DNA of 64,000 nucleotides, from positions 124,001-188,000 of the forward strand of contig JAJDYN010000013.1 of the NCBI GenBank assembly GCA_022825135.1, written 5' to 3'. This document shows, in pieces, positions 56,307-64,000 of the stretch. The DNA is from Gemmatimonadota bacterium. Its GTDB lineage: Bacteria; Gemmatimonadota; Gemmatimonadetes; Longimicrobiales; Gaopeijiaceae. The position numbers were made by a program, and so were the translations under genes. Below the pieces are notes generated by a model. The model searched no databases. It had not been told where the DNA came from and saw only the letters and a list, made by a program, of their open reading frames with translations. How positions within the stretch are numbered: position 1 is the stretch's first letter; the number at the start of each line of letters is the position of its first letter.

Positions 56307-56348
56307 TCAGTTCGGAGGAATACGACAAGCGGCAGGTGGCCTAACCCT

Positions 56349-56732
56349 TCACCCTCCGGAATCGGCCACGATCTCGATCACTCTTCCGTCGTCGTGCCAA
56401 AGACCCTGGTCGGCGCAGCCGTCATTCCAGGGTTCGAACCTCAGCTCGGGGCCATACCATAGCCAACTCCCTCGCACGGTAAGGGTCCGCCGCTCGACAG
56501 TCCGCTGATCCCTATGGTCCGCCGTCACGGCATACTCCTCGTCGAACATTTGCAGCTCGGAGCCATGAACCGTGTAGGACGCGCCGGTATCATGGTCCCG
56601 TACGGGTCGTGGAAGGGGACTCCTCGTTCCCATCTCGTTCGTCGCGTGCGCTCCCCCGGGCGATGATGCCCAAAACATGCAGGATAATCCAGATATCATA
56701 CAGGACACCACACAAGATGGCGGGATGAACAT
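56349..56732 (-). CDS. doubtful small hypothetical protein
   Basis: A 127-residue frame whose last 80 residues look protein-like (SYTVHGSELQMFDEEYAV, WLWYGPELRFEPW), but whose N-terminus (MFIPPSCVVSCMISG) reads over the CATACAGGA repeats. It may be the end of a decayed gene, now without its original start. I do not recognise it. A further upstream extension of the frame is only the complement of the M49-like pseudogene. Confidence 0.3.
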   Translation of the reverse strand: MFIPPSCVVSCMISGLSCMFWASSPGGAHATNEMGTRSPLPRPVRDHDTGASYTVHGSELQMFDEEYAVTADHRDQRTVERRTLTVRGSWLWYGPELRFEPWNDGCADQGLWHDDGRVIEIVADSGG

Positions 56733-56738
56733 ACAGGA
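56676..56738 (+). repeat. three CAT(A/G)CAGGA repeats
   Basis: CATGCAGGA at 56676, CATACAGGA at 56697 and CATACAGGA at 56730 lie 21 and 33 bases apart, in an A+T-richer patch between the hypothetical gene and the M49-like pseudogene. They may be protein-binding sites of a lost regulator. Confidence 0.4.
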
Positions 56739-57477
56739 TCTCGTGGACGGGTACGCGTCTTTCGGCTGGAGGCCGATCTCTCCCACCTGTCGGAGAACGA
56801 CCGGGAGGTGGTGCGCCTGCTGATCGAAGCCGCCCGGCCCATGGACGACGTCTTCTGGATGCAGGCGTACGGTGACAAGGAGCAGGCGCTCGCGCTGGCG
56901 CAGGGCGACGAGGCCGCGCGCCGCTACATCGAGATCAACTACGGGCCCTGGGACCGGCTGCGCGCCGACGCTCCCTTCATCGCCGGGATCGGGGCCAAAC
57001 CGGCGGGCGCGAACTTCTATCCCGCCGACATGACGGCGGGCCGATGTGGTCGGCCTGCACATGGTGACAGAGCTCCTGGAGCGGGGCGAAATCGCGGAAC
57101 CCTCGGTCGAGCAGCACTACGTGACCTTCCTGGCGGGGATCTTCCGCTCGGTGCGCTTCGGCGCCGCGAGCGCACACGGCCGCGCCAACATGGTGCGCTT
57201 CAACTACTTCCTCGAGCGGGGCGCCTTCAGCCGCGAGGAGGACACCGGCAAGTACCGCGTCGACTTCGCGGGGATGCGCGAGGCGGTGAGCGGCCTGAGC
57301 GAACTGATCCTCACGCTCCAGGGTGACGGGGACTACGAGGGGGTCGCTCGGCTCATGGAGGAGAGGGGATTCGTGCCCGCCGAGCTCCAGGCCGACCTCG
57401 ACCGGCTGGATTCAGCCGGAATCCCGCGCGACATCGTCTTCCAGCAGGGGTTGAGCGTGCTGTTCGGGGGAGGGTAG
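56739..57477 (+). pseudogene. internally deleted Zn-dependent hydrolase (dipeptidyl-peptidase III / M49-like)
   Basis: The N-terminal end of an M49-like hydrolase is recognisable (VFRLEADLSHLSENDREVVR, then the RPMDDVFWMQAYGDKEQALA and NYGPWDRLRADAPFIAGIG stretches, with GAKPAGANFYPADMT). At about 57037 the frame changes and the text jumps to the C-terminal part (VVGLHMVTELLERGEIAEPS, then SVRFGAASAHGRANMVRFNY and LQADLDRLDSAGIPRDIVFQ). Everything between, including the HExxGH zinc site, is missing. An out-of-frame internal deletion explains it, so this is a pseudogene. The true start is not visible. Confidence 0.7.
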
Positions 57478-57501
57478 GGCGCGGCAGGCTCCTGGCGTTT
57501 A

Positions 57502-57553
57502 TAGCAAGTTTAGCGATATTGTCTTCCCACGATAAACTCGCTAATACCGGTAT
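57502..57553 (+). promoter_or_regulatory. A+T-rich inverted repeat and palindrome before the broken ATPase
   Basis: ATAGCAAGTTTAGCG (57502-57516) and CGATAAACTCGCTAA (57530-57544) form an inverted repeat matching at 12 of 15 positions. It is followed by the perfect palindrome ATACCGGTAT (57544-57553), seven bases before the ATG at 57560. In this G+C-rich region the block stands out and looks like a kept promoter-operator. Confidence 0.5.
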
Positions 57554-57556
57554 AAC

Positions 57557-58114
57557 TTGATGTTGGCTCCGGGACTGCGGTTGGCGATGATCCGGCTGGC
57601 GAGGGAATCCCGCGGACGAGAGTTCGCCAGGCGCGCGCTTCGTGGCCTGGCGGGTTTCGTCGGCGCTCTCAAGGTGAAGTATCAGGACATCGAGGTTGGG
57701 CTCGACTTCGATCCCGAGCCGGGACTCGCTGACAACGGTGATCCGGAGCTCGACCTGCAAGCGCTTCTCGAGTCCGTCGGCGAGGCCTGCGCCAGTGCCG
57801 GGACGGGCTTGGCGATGTTCGTCGACGAACTCCAGTATGTACCCGAAGGCGACCTGGCGGCGTTGATCGTCGCGCTACACCGTACCGCGCAGCGGCAACT
57901 GCCCGTCACGCTCGTGGGAGCGGGACTGCCACAGCTCCGGGGCCGTATGGGCCGGGCCAAGTCCTATGCCGAGAGGCTATTCGACTTTCCGGAGGTGGGA
58001 CCGCTCCCGCCCGAGGCCGCGACCGTCGCAATCACCAAGCCCGCTGCAGATCTAAGCGTCGAGTTCCAGTTCATGCGCCGAATCATGCCGGGCAGCGGCT
58101 GGGAGCTACGGTAG
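57557..58114 (+). pseudogene. truncated ATP-binding protein (AAA family)
   Basis: The 185-codon fragment contains the middle of an AAA-type ATPase: ALKVKYQDIEVGLDFDPEPG, Walker B-like GLAMFVDELQYVPEGDLAAL and QLPVTLVGAGLPQLRG with GRAKSYAERLFDFPEVG. The Walker A part that should precede it is gone; the text starts almost at once after the leader. The last ten residues after DLSVEFQ do not continue the family, so the 3' part is lost too. It is therefore a doubly truncated remnant with an apparently intact leader. Confidence 0.68.
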
Positions 58115-58150
58115 GGCTTTCCGTTCTCCGCCTCCCTCGCCGTCACGAGC

Positions 58151-60988
58151 TCACCGGCCCCGGAACGCCTCCCACAACCGGTCGTGCTTGTTCGCCCGGG
58201 GGTCCACCTCGAGACCGCCGACCCACATGCGCTCGATCCGGGTCAGCGACTGCAGCGGGGACCCGTCCGTGACGAGCAGATCCGCGCGCTTTCCGGGCTC
58301 GATGCTTCCCATGAGGTCGCCCAGACCCAGCGCCTCCGCCGGGCCCAGGGTCACGGCGCGCAGGGCGGCATCCTCCGGAAGCCCGAAGCCCACCGAGAGC
58401 GCCGCGTGGTAGGGTAGGTTGCGGACGTCGGCGTCGCTGGCCGTCGAGAACGAGACCGCGACGCCCGCTGCGTGCAGGAGCCCGGCGTTGCGGTAGCCCG
58501 AGGTGACGGCCACGTCCCGGTCGGCGGGCGCCTGGAGGGTGCCCGTGAGGATGACGGGGATGCTGCGGGCGGCCAGGCCGGAGGCCACGCGATACGCCTC
58601 CCGTCCGCCCAGAACCACGGCGTCGATGGTCGGAAACGCGTCCAGGAAGACGAACAGGGTGCGGATCTCCCAGGCCGTGTCCACCGAGAAGAAGACCGGC
58701 CTGTCTCCGCCGAGCGCCGGCTGCAGCGCCTCGAGCAGGACGGCCTCTCCGCCCCAGGTGTTGGCCTCGAAGGGCGCGGTCGGGTCGTCGGAGGTCGCCG
58801 GATTCATTCCGTATGCGACGGCGCGCTCGAAGAGGTCGACGAGGCCTTCCATGGCGCTGCTGTCGAGTTCCGGTTCCTCGTCGTCGTCGCCCTCGGGACC
58901 CGCCGGCAGATCGACGATCAGGGACGCCTCCGGAGCCACGGCCACCTTCTCGAAGGTGTCTCCGCCGTTGAGCTGGATGACCGATCCCGTGCCCCGAACC
59001 ACACCGCCGCCCTGGGCGGTCTGAACCGTGGTGATGCCGTTGGCGCGCGCCACGTTCAGGCTGGGGTAGTAGGGGTTCACCGCCGCGAGCGCCCGGATGT
59101 GCGGGTTGTAGTCCCCGATCTCGGCGATGTCGGTAGCCTGGCCGACGGCGCCGAACTCGAGCAGTCCGAGCGTCGTGAACGGGTCGGTCATGCCCGGGTA
59201 GACGTGTCGTCCTGCCACCTCTACGCGAGCGGCATCGGCGGGAATCGCGACCTGCGACCGGGTGCCCACCGCCTCGATGGTCCCGCCCCGGATGAGCACC
59301 ACCCCGTCCTGGATCGTCCCGCCCGCCACCGTGTGCACCGTCCCGCCCACGAGAGCCGTGGCGGCTTCCTGCGCGGCTGCCGGTCGCGGGGGCGGGTCTC
59401 CGTCCATCCCGTTTGCACGCGGCGTCCCGGGCGCCATCCCGGTTCCGGAGTCGCCGGAGGTCGAAGCCCGCGGCGCGCCCGCGTCGCCGGAATCCGGGCC
59501 GTCGCCCGGAGTTGAGGTCCGGGGCGTTGCCGGGGCGGCGACGACATCCGTGACCGCTCGCACGGGCTCGCCCCGCGTCCCCTCCTCGTCATCCACATCG
59601 TAGTAGACGATTCCGTCCACGATCGTCTTCTCGACGCGGCTGAACGAATCGAAGGGCGATCCGTCGAGCAGCACGACATCGCCTTCCTTGCCTTCCTCCA
59701 GGCTTCCGACCCGGTCGTCCAGATACATCATCCTTGCCGGAAACAGCGTCAGCATCTGCAGCGCTTCGAGCTCGCTCACGCCTCCGTACTTCACCGGCTT
59801 CACGATCTCGCGGTGCATGAACGGCTGGAGCGAGGGGATGTCGGAGTTGATGGCGGTGAGCACTCCGTGCTGGTGCATGATGGCGGCGTTGTGGGGGATC
59901 GACTCGAACGCCTCGAGCTTGTACTGCCACCAGTCGGAGAACGTCGAACCGGCGGCCCCGTGCTCGGCCATCTCGGTCGCGACCCGGTATCCCTCCATGA
60001 CGTGCGTGAACACGTCGATCCGGAACCCGAACCGCTCCGCGAGGCGGATGAGCATCAGGATTTCGTCCGCGCGGTAGGAGTGCGCGTGGATGCGGATGCG
60101 TCCCTCCATGATGTCGACCAGCGCCTCGAGCCGGAGATCCCGGCGCGGGGGAACGGGAAAGGCGCCCGGGTTCGCGCGGAACTCGTCCCACTCGGCCCGG
60201 TACGCCTGCGCGGCCGTGAACGCCTCGACGTAGATCGCCTCGACGCCCGCGCGACTCATCGGGAACCGGGAATTGGCGCTTGGCGGAGCAGCCTTTCGGG
60301 TCACGTTTTCTCCGAGCGCGAACTTCACGAACCTCGGGGCGCCGGGGATCAGCAGCTGCTCCGTGGCGTCCATCCCCCAGCGCATCTTGATCACGGCGCT
60401 CTGGCCGCCGATCGGGTTCGAGCTGCCGTGCATGATGCGGGCGGTCGTCACCCCGCCCGACAGGGCCCGGTAGATGCCGAAGTCCTCGGTCGTGAGCGCG
60501 TCCAGTACCCGCACCTCGGGGACGATGGGGGCGGTACCCTCGTTGCCGGCGATGAGCGCCGTGTGAGAGTGCTCGTCGACGATGCCCGGCATCGCGGTGA
60601 GGCCCGTCCCGTCGATGACGCGCACGCCGTCGGGGGCCGTGAGGCCGGCTCCGATCTGCTCGATGATCCCGTCCCGGATCAGAATCGAGACGCCCTCGAG
60701 CACCGGGCCGGCCGCCGTGTGCAGGGCCTCGAGACCCTGCACGAACAGGTCGCCGGTGGGGTGGCTGCCCGCGTCGGCAGGGAGCTGCACGTCCCACTCC
60801 TGCGCCGCGGCCGGGGTCCCCGGGAAGCAGCTGATCGCCGCAATCGCCAGACCCGCGCGCAGCATATTTCGGATAGTCATCGTGTGCCGGATACTCATGG
60901 TGTGCGGGATAGTCGTCGTGTGCCGGATATTCATAGTGTGCCGGATATTCATAGTGTGCCGCATAATCATAGTGTGCCGCATATTCAT
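58151..60988 (-). CDS. large exported amidohydrolase-like protein, two domains, repeat-coded N-terminus
   Basis: The 945-residue protein begins with about seven hexapeptide repeats of the form M-x-(I/M)-R-H-T, then a signal peptide (MLRAGLAIAAISCFPGTPAAAQ). Two amidohydrolase-like halves follow. The first (about 75-480) has the metal motif HSH in GIVDEHSHTALIA; the second (about 560-940) has PGMTDPFTTLG where HxH is expected, and so lacks it. Such double proteins are common in Gemmatimonadota and Bacteroidota. GGGAGG stands eight bases upstream of ATG 60988, so translation does begin at the repeats. The start overlaps the previous gene by four bases. Confidence 0.8.
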   Translation of the reverse strand: MNMRHTMIMRHTMNIRHTMNIRHTTTIPHTMSIRHTMTIRNMLRAGLAIAAISCFPGTPAAAQEWDVQLPADAGSHPTGDLFVQGLEALHTAAGPVLEGVSILIRDGIIEQIGAGLTAPDGVRVIDGTGLTAMPGIVDEHSHTALIAGNEGTAPIVPEVRVLDALTTEDFGIYRALSGGVTTARIMHGSSNPIGGQSAVIKMRWGMDATEQLLIPGAPRFVKFALGENVTRKAAPPSANSRFPMSRAGVEAIYVEAFTAAQAYRAEWDEFRANPGAFPVPPRRDLRLEALVDIMEGRIRIHAHSYRADEILMLIRLAERFGFRIDVFTHVMEGYRVATEMAEHGAAGSTFSDWWQYKLEAFESIPHNAAIMHQHGVLTAINSDIPSLQPFMHREIVKPVKYGGVSELEALQMLTLFPARMMYLDDRVGSLEEGKEGDVVLLDGSPFDSFSRVEKTIVDGIVYYDVDDEEGTRGEPVRAVTDVVAAPATPRTSTPGDGPDSGDAGAPRASTSGDSGTGMAPGTPRANGMDGDPPPRPAAAQEAATALVGGTVHTVAGGTIQDGVVLIRGGTIEAVGTRSQVAIPADAARVEVAGRHVYPGMTDPFTTLGLLEFGAVGQATDIAEIGDYNPHIRALAAVNPYYPSLNVARANGITTVQTAQGGGVVRGTGSVIQLNGGDTFEKVAVAPEASLIVDLPAGPEGDDDEEPELDSSAMEGLVDLFERAVAYGMNPATSDDPTAPFEANTWGGEAVLLEALQPALGGDRPVFFSVDTAWEIRTLFVFLDAFPTIDAVVLGGREAYRVASGLAARSIPVILTGTLQAPADRDVAVTSGYRNAGLLHAAGVAVSFSTASDADVRNLPYHAALSVGFGLPEDAALRAVTLGPAEALGLGDLMGSIEPGKRADLLVTDGSPLQSLTRIERMWVGGLEVDPRANKHDRLWEAFRGR
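60878..60988 (-). repeat. 18-base minisatellite, six copies, inside the 5' end of the amidohydrolase gene
   Basis: The motif GTGTGC recurs at 60882, 60900, 60918, 60936, 60954 and 60972 (+ strand), exactly 18 bases apart, in units such as ATAGTGTGCCGGATATTC. On the coding strand each unit encodes six residues such as MNIRHT. The period is a multiple of three, so copy-number changes would keep the frame. Confidence 0.9.
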
Positions 60989-62622
60989 CGCGCACCTCCC
61001 GGAGCCCGTCGGGCCGTCATCTGGAAGTCTCCCATGGGGCTCGATCCCGAACCGTTCATGCGATCGCCCTCGACATCGGCCTCGAACGACAGCTCCATCG
61101 ACTGGCCACCGGCCGCGACGACCAGGCGGAACGAGATCTCGCTGCCCGAAACCCGTCCGCCGCGCACCTGCGCGTCACCGAACATGTCCGCGGCCGCGGT
61201 GCCGGAGAACTCGCTTCCTTCCTGTTCGAGCTCCATCTCCATCGGCACGGTCATCCCCTGCGCGGTCACCTCCACTTCCCAGGAGCCCGACACGTTGACC
61301 GTGGGAGCCTCGCCGCCCCCGGCGCCGGCACCGGGCCCGACCTCGTACCTGCCCTCGACGAAGGTGTAGGCGACCTCGCTCCCCTCCTCGAGCAACGGGC
61401 CGGTCGCGAGGATGAACGTCGCCGGCCGCCCTTCGTCGACCTGGATGAGGGACGGCACGCCCAGAATCTCGGCGGGCGCGGTGGTCAGCGCCGCGACCGC
61501 CGCGTTCCGGGACAGCCCGTATTCGACGGCCTTGCGGGCCCCCTCGATCGGATCCGCGTCGCCCCCTCCGCTCGTCAGCGCGAACTGCACGCCGGCGGCC
61601 TCGAGCGCGGCGGCGTTGGCGTACACCGCCTCGAGCTCGCGCTTCTCGCGGAAGGCCGCGGGCTCGAGGTCCTCCTCGCTCTCCGGATCCCATTCGTCCG
61701 GTTCGGGGAAGTCGGTGTCGATGAGGACGGGAACGCCTCGCTCGGCGAGTTGCTCCGCGACCTGCCAAGCCTCGTCACCCCCCACGATGACAGGACGGAG
61801 GCCGATCTCGTCGGCCAGCCCGAGCACCCGGCGGATATCCTCCGAGTCCGCGGCCCGGAAGAACACGGGCGTCCCGCGCGCGGCGACGTCGCGGAGCACC
61901 TCGTAGTCCGGATCCCAGTCCGGCATCGTCATGCCGGCGCGGCCGTTCGCGAAGGCGCTCTCGAGGGTGGCCTGGCGCTCGGCATCCAGAAACGCCTGCC
62001 GGATGGTGGCCATCACGCCGAGGAGCGTCGAGGGGTACACGCCCTGCGCCGTCTGGAAGCTCATGGAGAGCCCGGCGTCGGGGCGGGCGATCAGCTCGCG
62101 GGATGTCTCCGCGTCGACGCGATTCAGCAGGACGGCGCTCCGGCCCGGGGCGATTCCGTCGCCGGCATGCACCGCCGCGGCCACGATCCCGCGCCTTCGC
62201 TGTTCGTCCTGCGCGCCTCCGGTCGCCGTCACGTAGTCGGCGACGCGCCGGTGCGGGGTGACGCGCTGGGCGATGCGCGTGGGCGCCCAGGACGGCGGCC
62301 CATCGTCGGGGGCTTCGGGGAACTCGAACTCGCCCACCCCGTCGCCGTCGACGAGGCCCGGGTAGAGGAAGAGGGAATCCCCTTCCAGCCGCTCCGCGTC
62401 CGCGGGAATCGCGACCCCGACGCCCATCGCCTCGATGAGCCCTCCTCGAACGATGACGGTGACGCCCGCCGCTTCCTGAAGTCCGGGTGCGACGACCGTC
62501 ACGCCCTCGATGGCGTAGGCTGCGGGGGGCGGGACGCTCCTGTGCTGGGCCATGAGCGGCGCGACGAACAACAGCGATCCCGCAAGGGCGACCGCGGCGG
62601 TGCGAGCTGGCGTTTTCCTCAT
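60985..62622 (-). CDS. exported amidohydrolase-like protein without the HxH metal motif
   Basis: A 545-residue exported protein (signal peptide AAVALAGSLLFVAPLMAQ). The beta part is AIEGVTVVAPGLQEAAGVTV and the TIM-barrel entry reads FLYPGLVDGDGVGEFEFPEA: where active members have PGLVDxHxH, both His are absent. A barrel follows to about 440, then a lipocalin-like beta domain (SGSWEVEVTAQGMTVPMEME). It is probably a non-catalytic relative or one with unusual chemistry, and may pair with the next gene, whose start it overlaps. Its start was placed at ATG 62622, where the signal peptide begins. Confidence 0.75.
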   Translation of the reverse strand: MRKTPARTAAVALAGSLLFVAPLMAQHRSVPPPAAYAIEGVTVVAPGLQEAAGVTVIVRGGLIEAMGVGVAIPADAERLEGDSLFLYPGLVDGDGVGEFEFPEAPDDGPPSWAPTRIAQRVTPHRRVADYVTATGGAQDEQRRRGIVAAAVHAGDGIAPGRSAVLLNRVDAETSRELIARPDAGLSMSFQTAQGVYPSTLLGVMATIRQAFLDAERQATLESAFANGRAGMTMPDWDPDYEVLRDVAARGTPVFFRAADSEDIRRVLGLADEIGLRPVIVGGDEAWQVAEQLAERGVPVLIDTDFPEPDEWDPESEEDLEPAAFREKRELEAVYANAAALEAAGVQFALTSGGGDADPIEGARKAVEYGLSRNAAVAALTTAPAEILGVPSLIQVDEGRPATFILATGPLLEEGSEVAYTFVEGRYEVGPGAGAGGGEAPTVNVSGSWEVEVTAQGMTVPMEMELEQEGSEFSGTAAADMFGDAQVRGGRVSGSEISFRLVVAAGGQSMELSFEADVEGDRMNGSGSSPMGDFQMTARRAPGGAR

Positions 62623-62836
62623 TCCGGGTGGCTCTCCCCTGGCTCGTCCGAGTGTCTCTCTGCTACCTGGCATGGCGAACCCTACCACCCCTTCGGCGCG
62701 GGGTGCAAGGTGGTGCGCGGACCGAGGGTCCGGCGTTTGATTTCGTGCACGCGGACCCCGAGATTGCCCCCAATCGCCCGGCGCCACGCAGGCCCGATGC
62801 CTCGCGCGACTCGCAGCACACCAAGGAGATCCGCAG

Positions 62837-64000
62837 ATGACCGCCCGCCGCCACTTCCGAACCGCCCCCGCGTTCTTCGCCCCCGCGCTCTTCGCCCTCG
62901 CGATCGCCCTCGTCGTGCCGGCGCCGTCAGCGGCACAGCAACCCGGCGGACTCCTCGACATGGACACCTACATGGAGATGGAGTCGGTGGGCAGCCCCCG
63001 CATCTCTCCGGACGGCAGTCACATCCTCTTCACGCGCGGGAGCGTGGACAAGATGAACGACCGGAACAGGAGCGAGCTGATGATCATGGATCTGTCGACC
63101 CGGCGGATCAGCGAGCTCGAGACCGGCAGCTTCGAGGTGTCGTCGCCGATCTGGTCGCCGGACGGCGGCAGGATCGCCTTCCTGTCCGACAAGAGCGGGA
63201 CCAGCCAGATCCACGTGATGTGGCTCGACACGCGCGAGACCAAGCAGCTCACCAACCTCGACCGGGGCCCCGGCGGTATCCGCTGGTCGCCCGACGGGGC
63301 GCAGATCTCGTTCACGACCTTCATCCCCGAGACCGGGTCCCCGCTGCCGATCACGATGCCGAGCTTCCCGCCGGGCGCCAACCTGGCCAGGCCGGCGGTG
63401 GTCGAGGACCGCATCGCGTGGCAGCGCGACGGGACCGGCTACACGCGCAGGGGCAACACGCAGATCTTCATCGTCGACGCGGATCTGGGGGGCACACCGC
63501 GCCAGATCACCTTCGGCGACACTTCGCACGGCAACCCGCGCTGGGCGCCGGACGGCACGAAGCTCTACTTCAGCGGCGACCTCATCCCCGAGGAGGGATA
63601 CGAGCGCGGCAACTCCGAGGTCCACGCCATCGACCTCGCCACCCTGGAGATCACCACGCTCACCGACCGGCTGGGACCCGACAACGGCCCCGTCGTGTCG
63701 CCCGACGGCAGCATGATCGCCTACACCGGCTACGACCAGAACGAGAACTACAGCAACCTCTCGAACATCTACCTGATGAACGCCGACGGCTCCGGCAGCC
63801 GGATGATTGCCGGCAACCTCAAGAACTCCCCGAGCGGCGTTGCCTGGGCGCCGGACGGGTCCGGCCTCTACTACACGCTCGGCGAGGAGGGCTCGTCGAA
63901 CCTCCACTTCGTGTCCACCGGCGGCGACATCGAGAAGGTCACGGACGGCGTCCACTACATCACGGGCGTCTCCATCGCGAAGAACGGCCGCGCGGCGGCC
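62837..64000 (+). CDS. S9-family peptidase (acylaminoacyl/dipeptidyl-peptidase type), N-terminal part
   Basis: The gene runs off the right edge; 388 codons are visible. A signal peptide (about 1-34, ending SAAQQ) precedes a TolB/PD40-like beta-propeller: SPRISPDGSHILFTRG, SPIWSPDGGRIAFLSD, GIRWSPDGAQISFT and NPRWAPDGTKLYFSGD are consecutive blades. The alpha/beta-hydrolase domain with the catalytic Ser lies beyond the window. AAGGAG eight bases upstream supports ATG 62837. Confidence 0.85.
   Translation, partial: MTARRHFRTAPAFFAPALFALAIALVVPAPSAAQQPGGLLDMDTYMEMESVGSPRISPDGSHILFTRGSVDKMNDRNRSELMIMDLSTRRISELETGSFEVSSPIWSPDGGRIAFLSDKSGTSQIHVMWLDTRETKQLTNLDRGPGGIRWSPDGAQISFTTFIPETGSPLPITMPSFPPGANLARPAVVEDRIAWQRDGTGYTRRGNTQIFIVDADLGGTPRQITFGDTSHGNPRWAPDGTKLYFSGDLIPEEGYERGNSEVHAIDLATLEITTLTDRLGPDNGPVVSPDGSMIAYTGYDQNENYSNLSNIYLMNADGSGSRMIAGNLKNSPSGVAWAPDGSGLYYTLGEEGSSNLHFVSTGGDIEKVTDGVHYITGVSIAKNGRAAA

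Overview
The window is a high-G+C, densely packed bacterial chromosome segment. The gene content suggests Gemmatimonadota, perhaps a marine or host-associated lineage: Tat-exported enzymes with RRxF signals, exported amidohydrolases and S9 peptidases, a DUF1080 lipoprotein, beta-propeller lipoproteins and a YPNPFNP sorting-type domain, beside a conventional Gram-negative core. This assignment is inference from gene content; no rRNA or tRNA gene was seen.

Left part (1-25.6 kb), core metabolism and information processing, all on the + strand with many 1-4 base start/stop overlaps. Order: rpsA with six S1 domains, a periplasmic-binding-fold lipoprotein, a split propionyl-CoA carboxylase (carboxyltransferase, biotin carboxylase, biotin carrier) coupled to a methylmalonyl-CoA mutase large subunit, a FmdB zinc ribbon, argS, a PfkB kinase, purM, an exported protein, the riboflavin genes ribD-ribE-ribBA-ribH with nusB, a hibernation factor, metK, ahcY, a DUF151 nuclease-like protein, a membrane protein, recO and selB.

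Middle part (25.7-40 kb), envelope and nitrogen functions. It holds a small secreted FlgD/sorting-like protein, a Tat-exported class V aminotransferase, a Tat-exported histone-deacetylase-like hydrolase, a propeller lipoprotein and an amidohydrolase. A compact nitrogen module follows: a GAF-AAA+-Fis activator of NifA type, two palindromes, a near-consensus sigma-54 promoter, amtB and a P-II protein whose T-loop Tyr51 is Phe. An SDR and a NatA/NatB-like ABC exporter close the section.

Right part (40-64 kb), accessory. It contains an ATPase plus TOPRIM (DUF3226-like) gene pair that resembles two-gene anti-phage systems; a Tat oxidoreductase; a 1443-residue Big2-LRR-metalloprotease; a double DUF1080 lipoprotein; and two toxin-antitoxin pairs with exchanged partner types (Phd with PIN, AbrB with Doc). 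An AAA_14/DUF4143 ATPase lies between two sets of three repeats, each set with an exact 23-base period. Two internally deleted genes follow, then two consecutive amidohydrolase-like genes, one with an 18-base minisatellite coding its N-terminus, and the start of an S9 peptidase that runs off the right edge.
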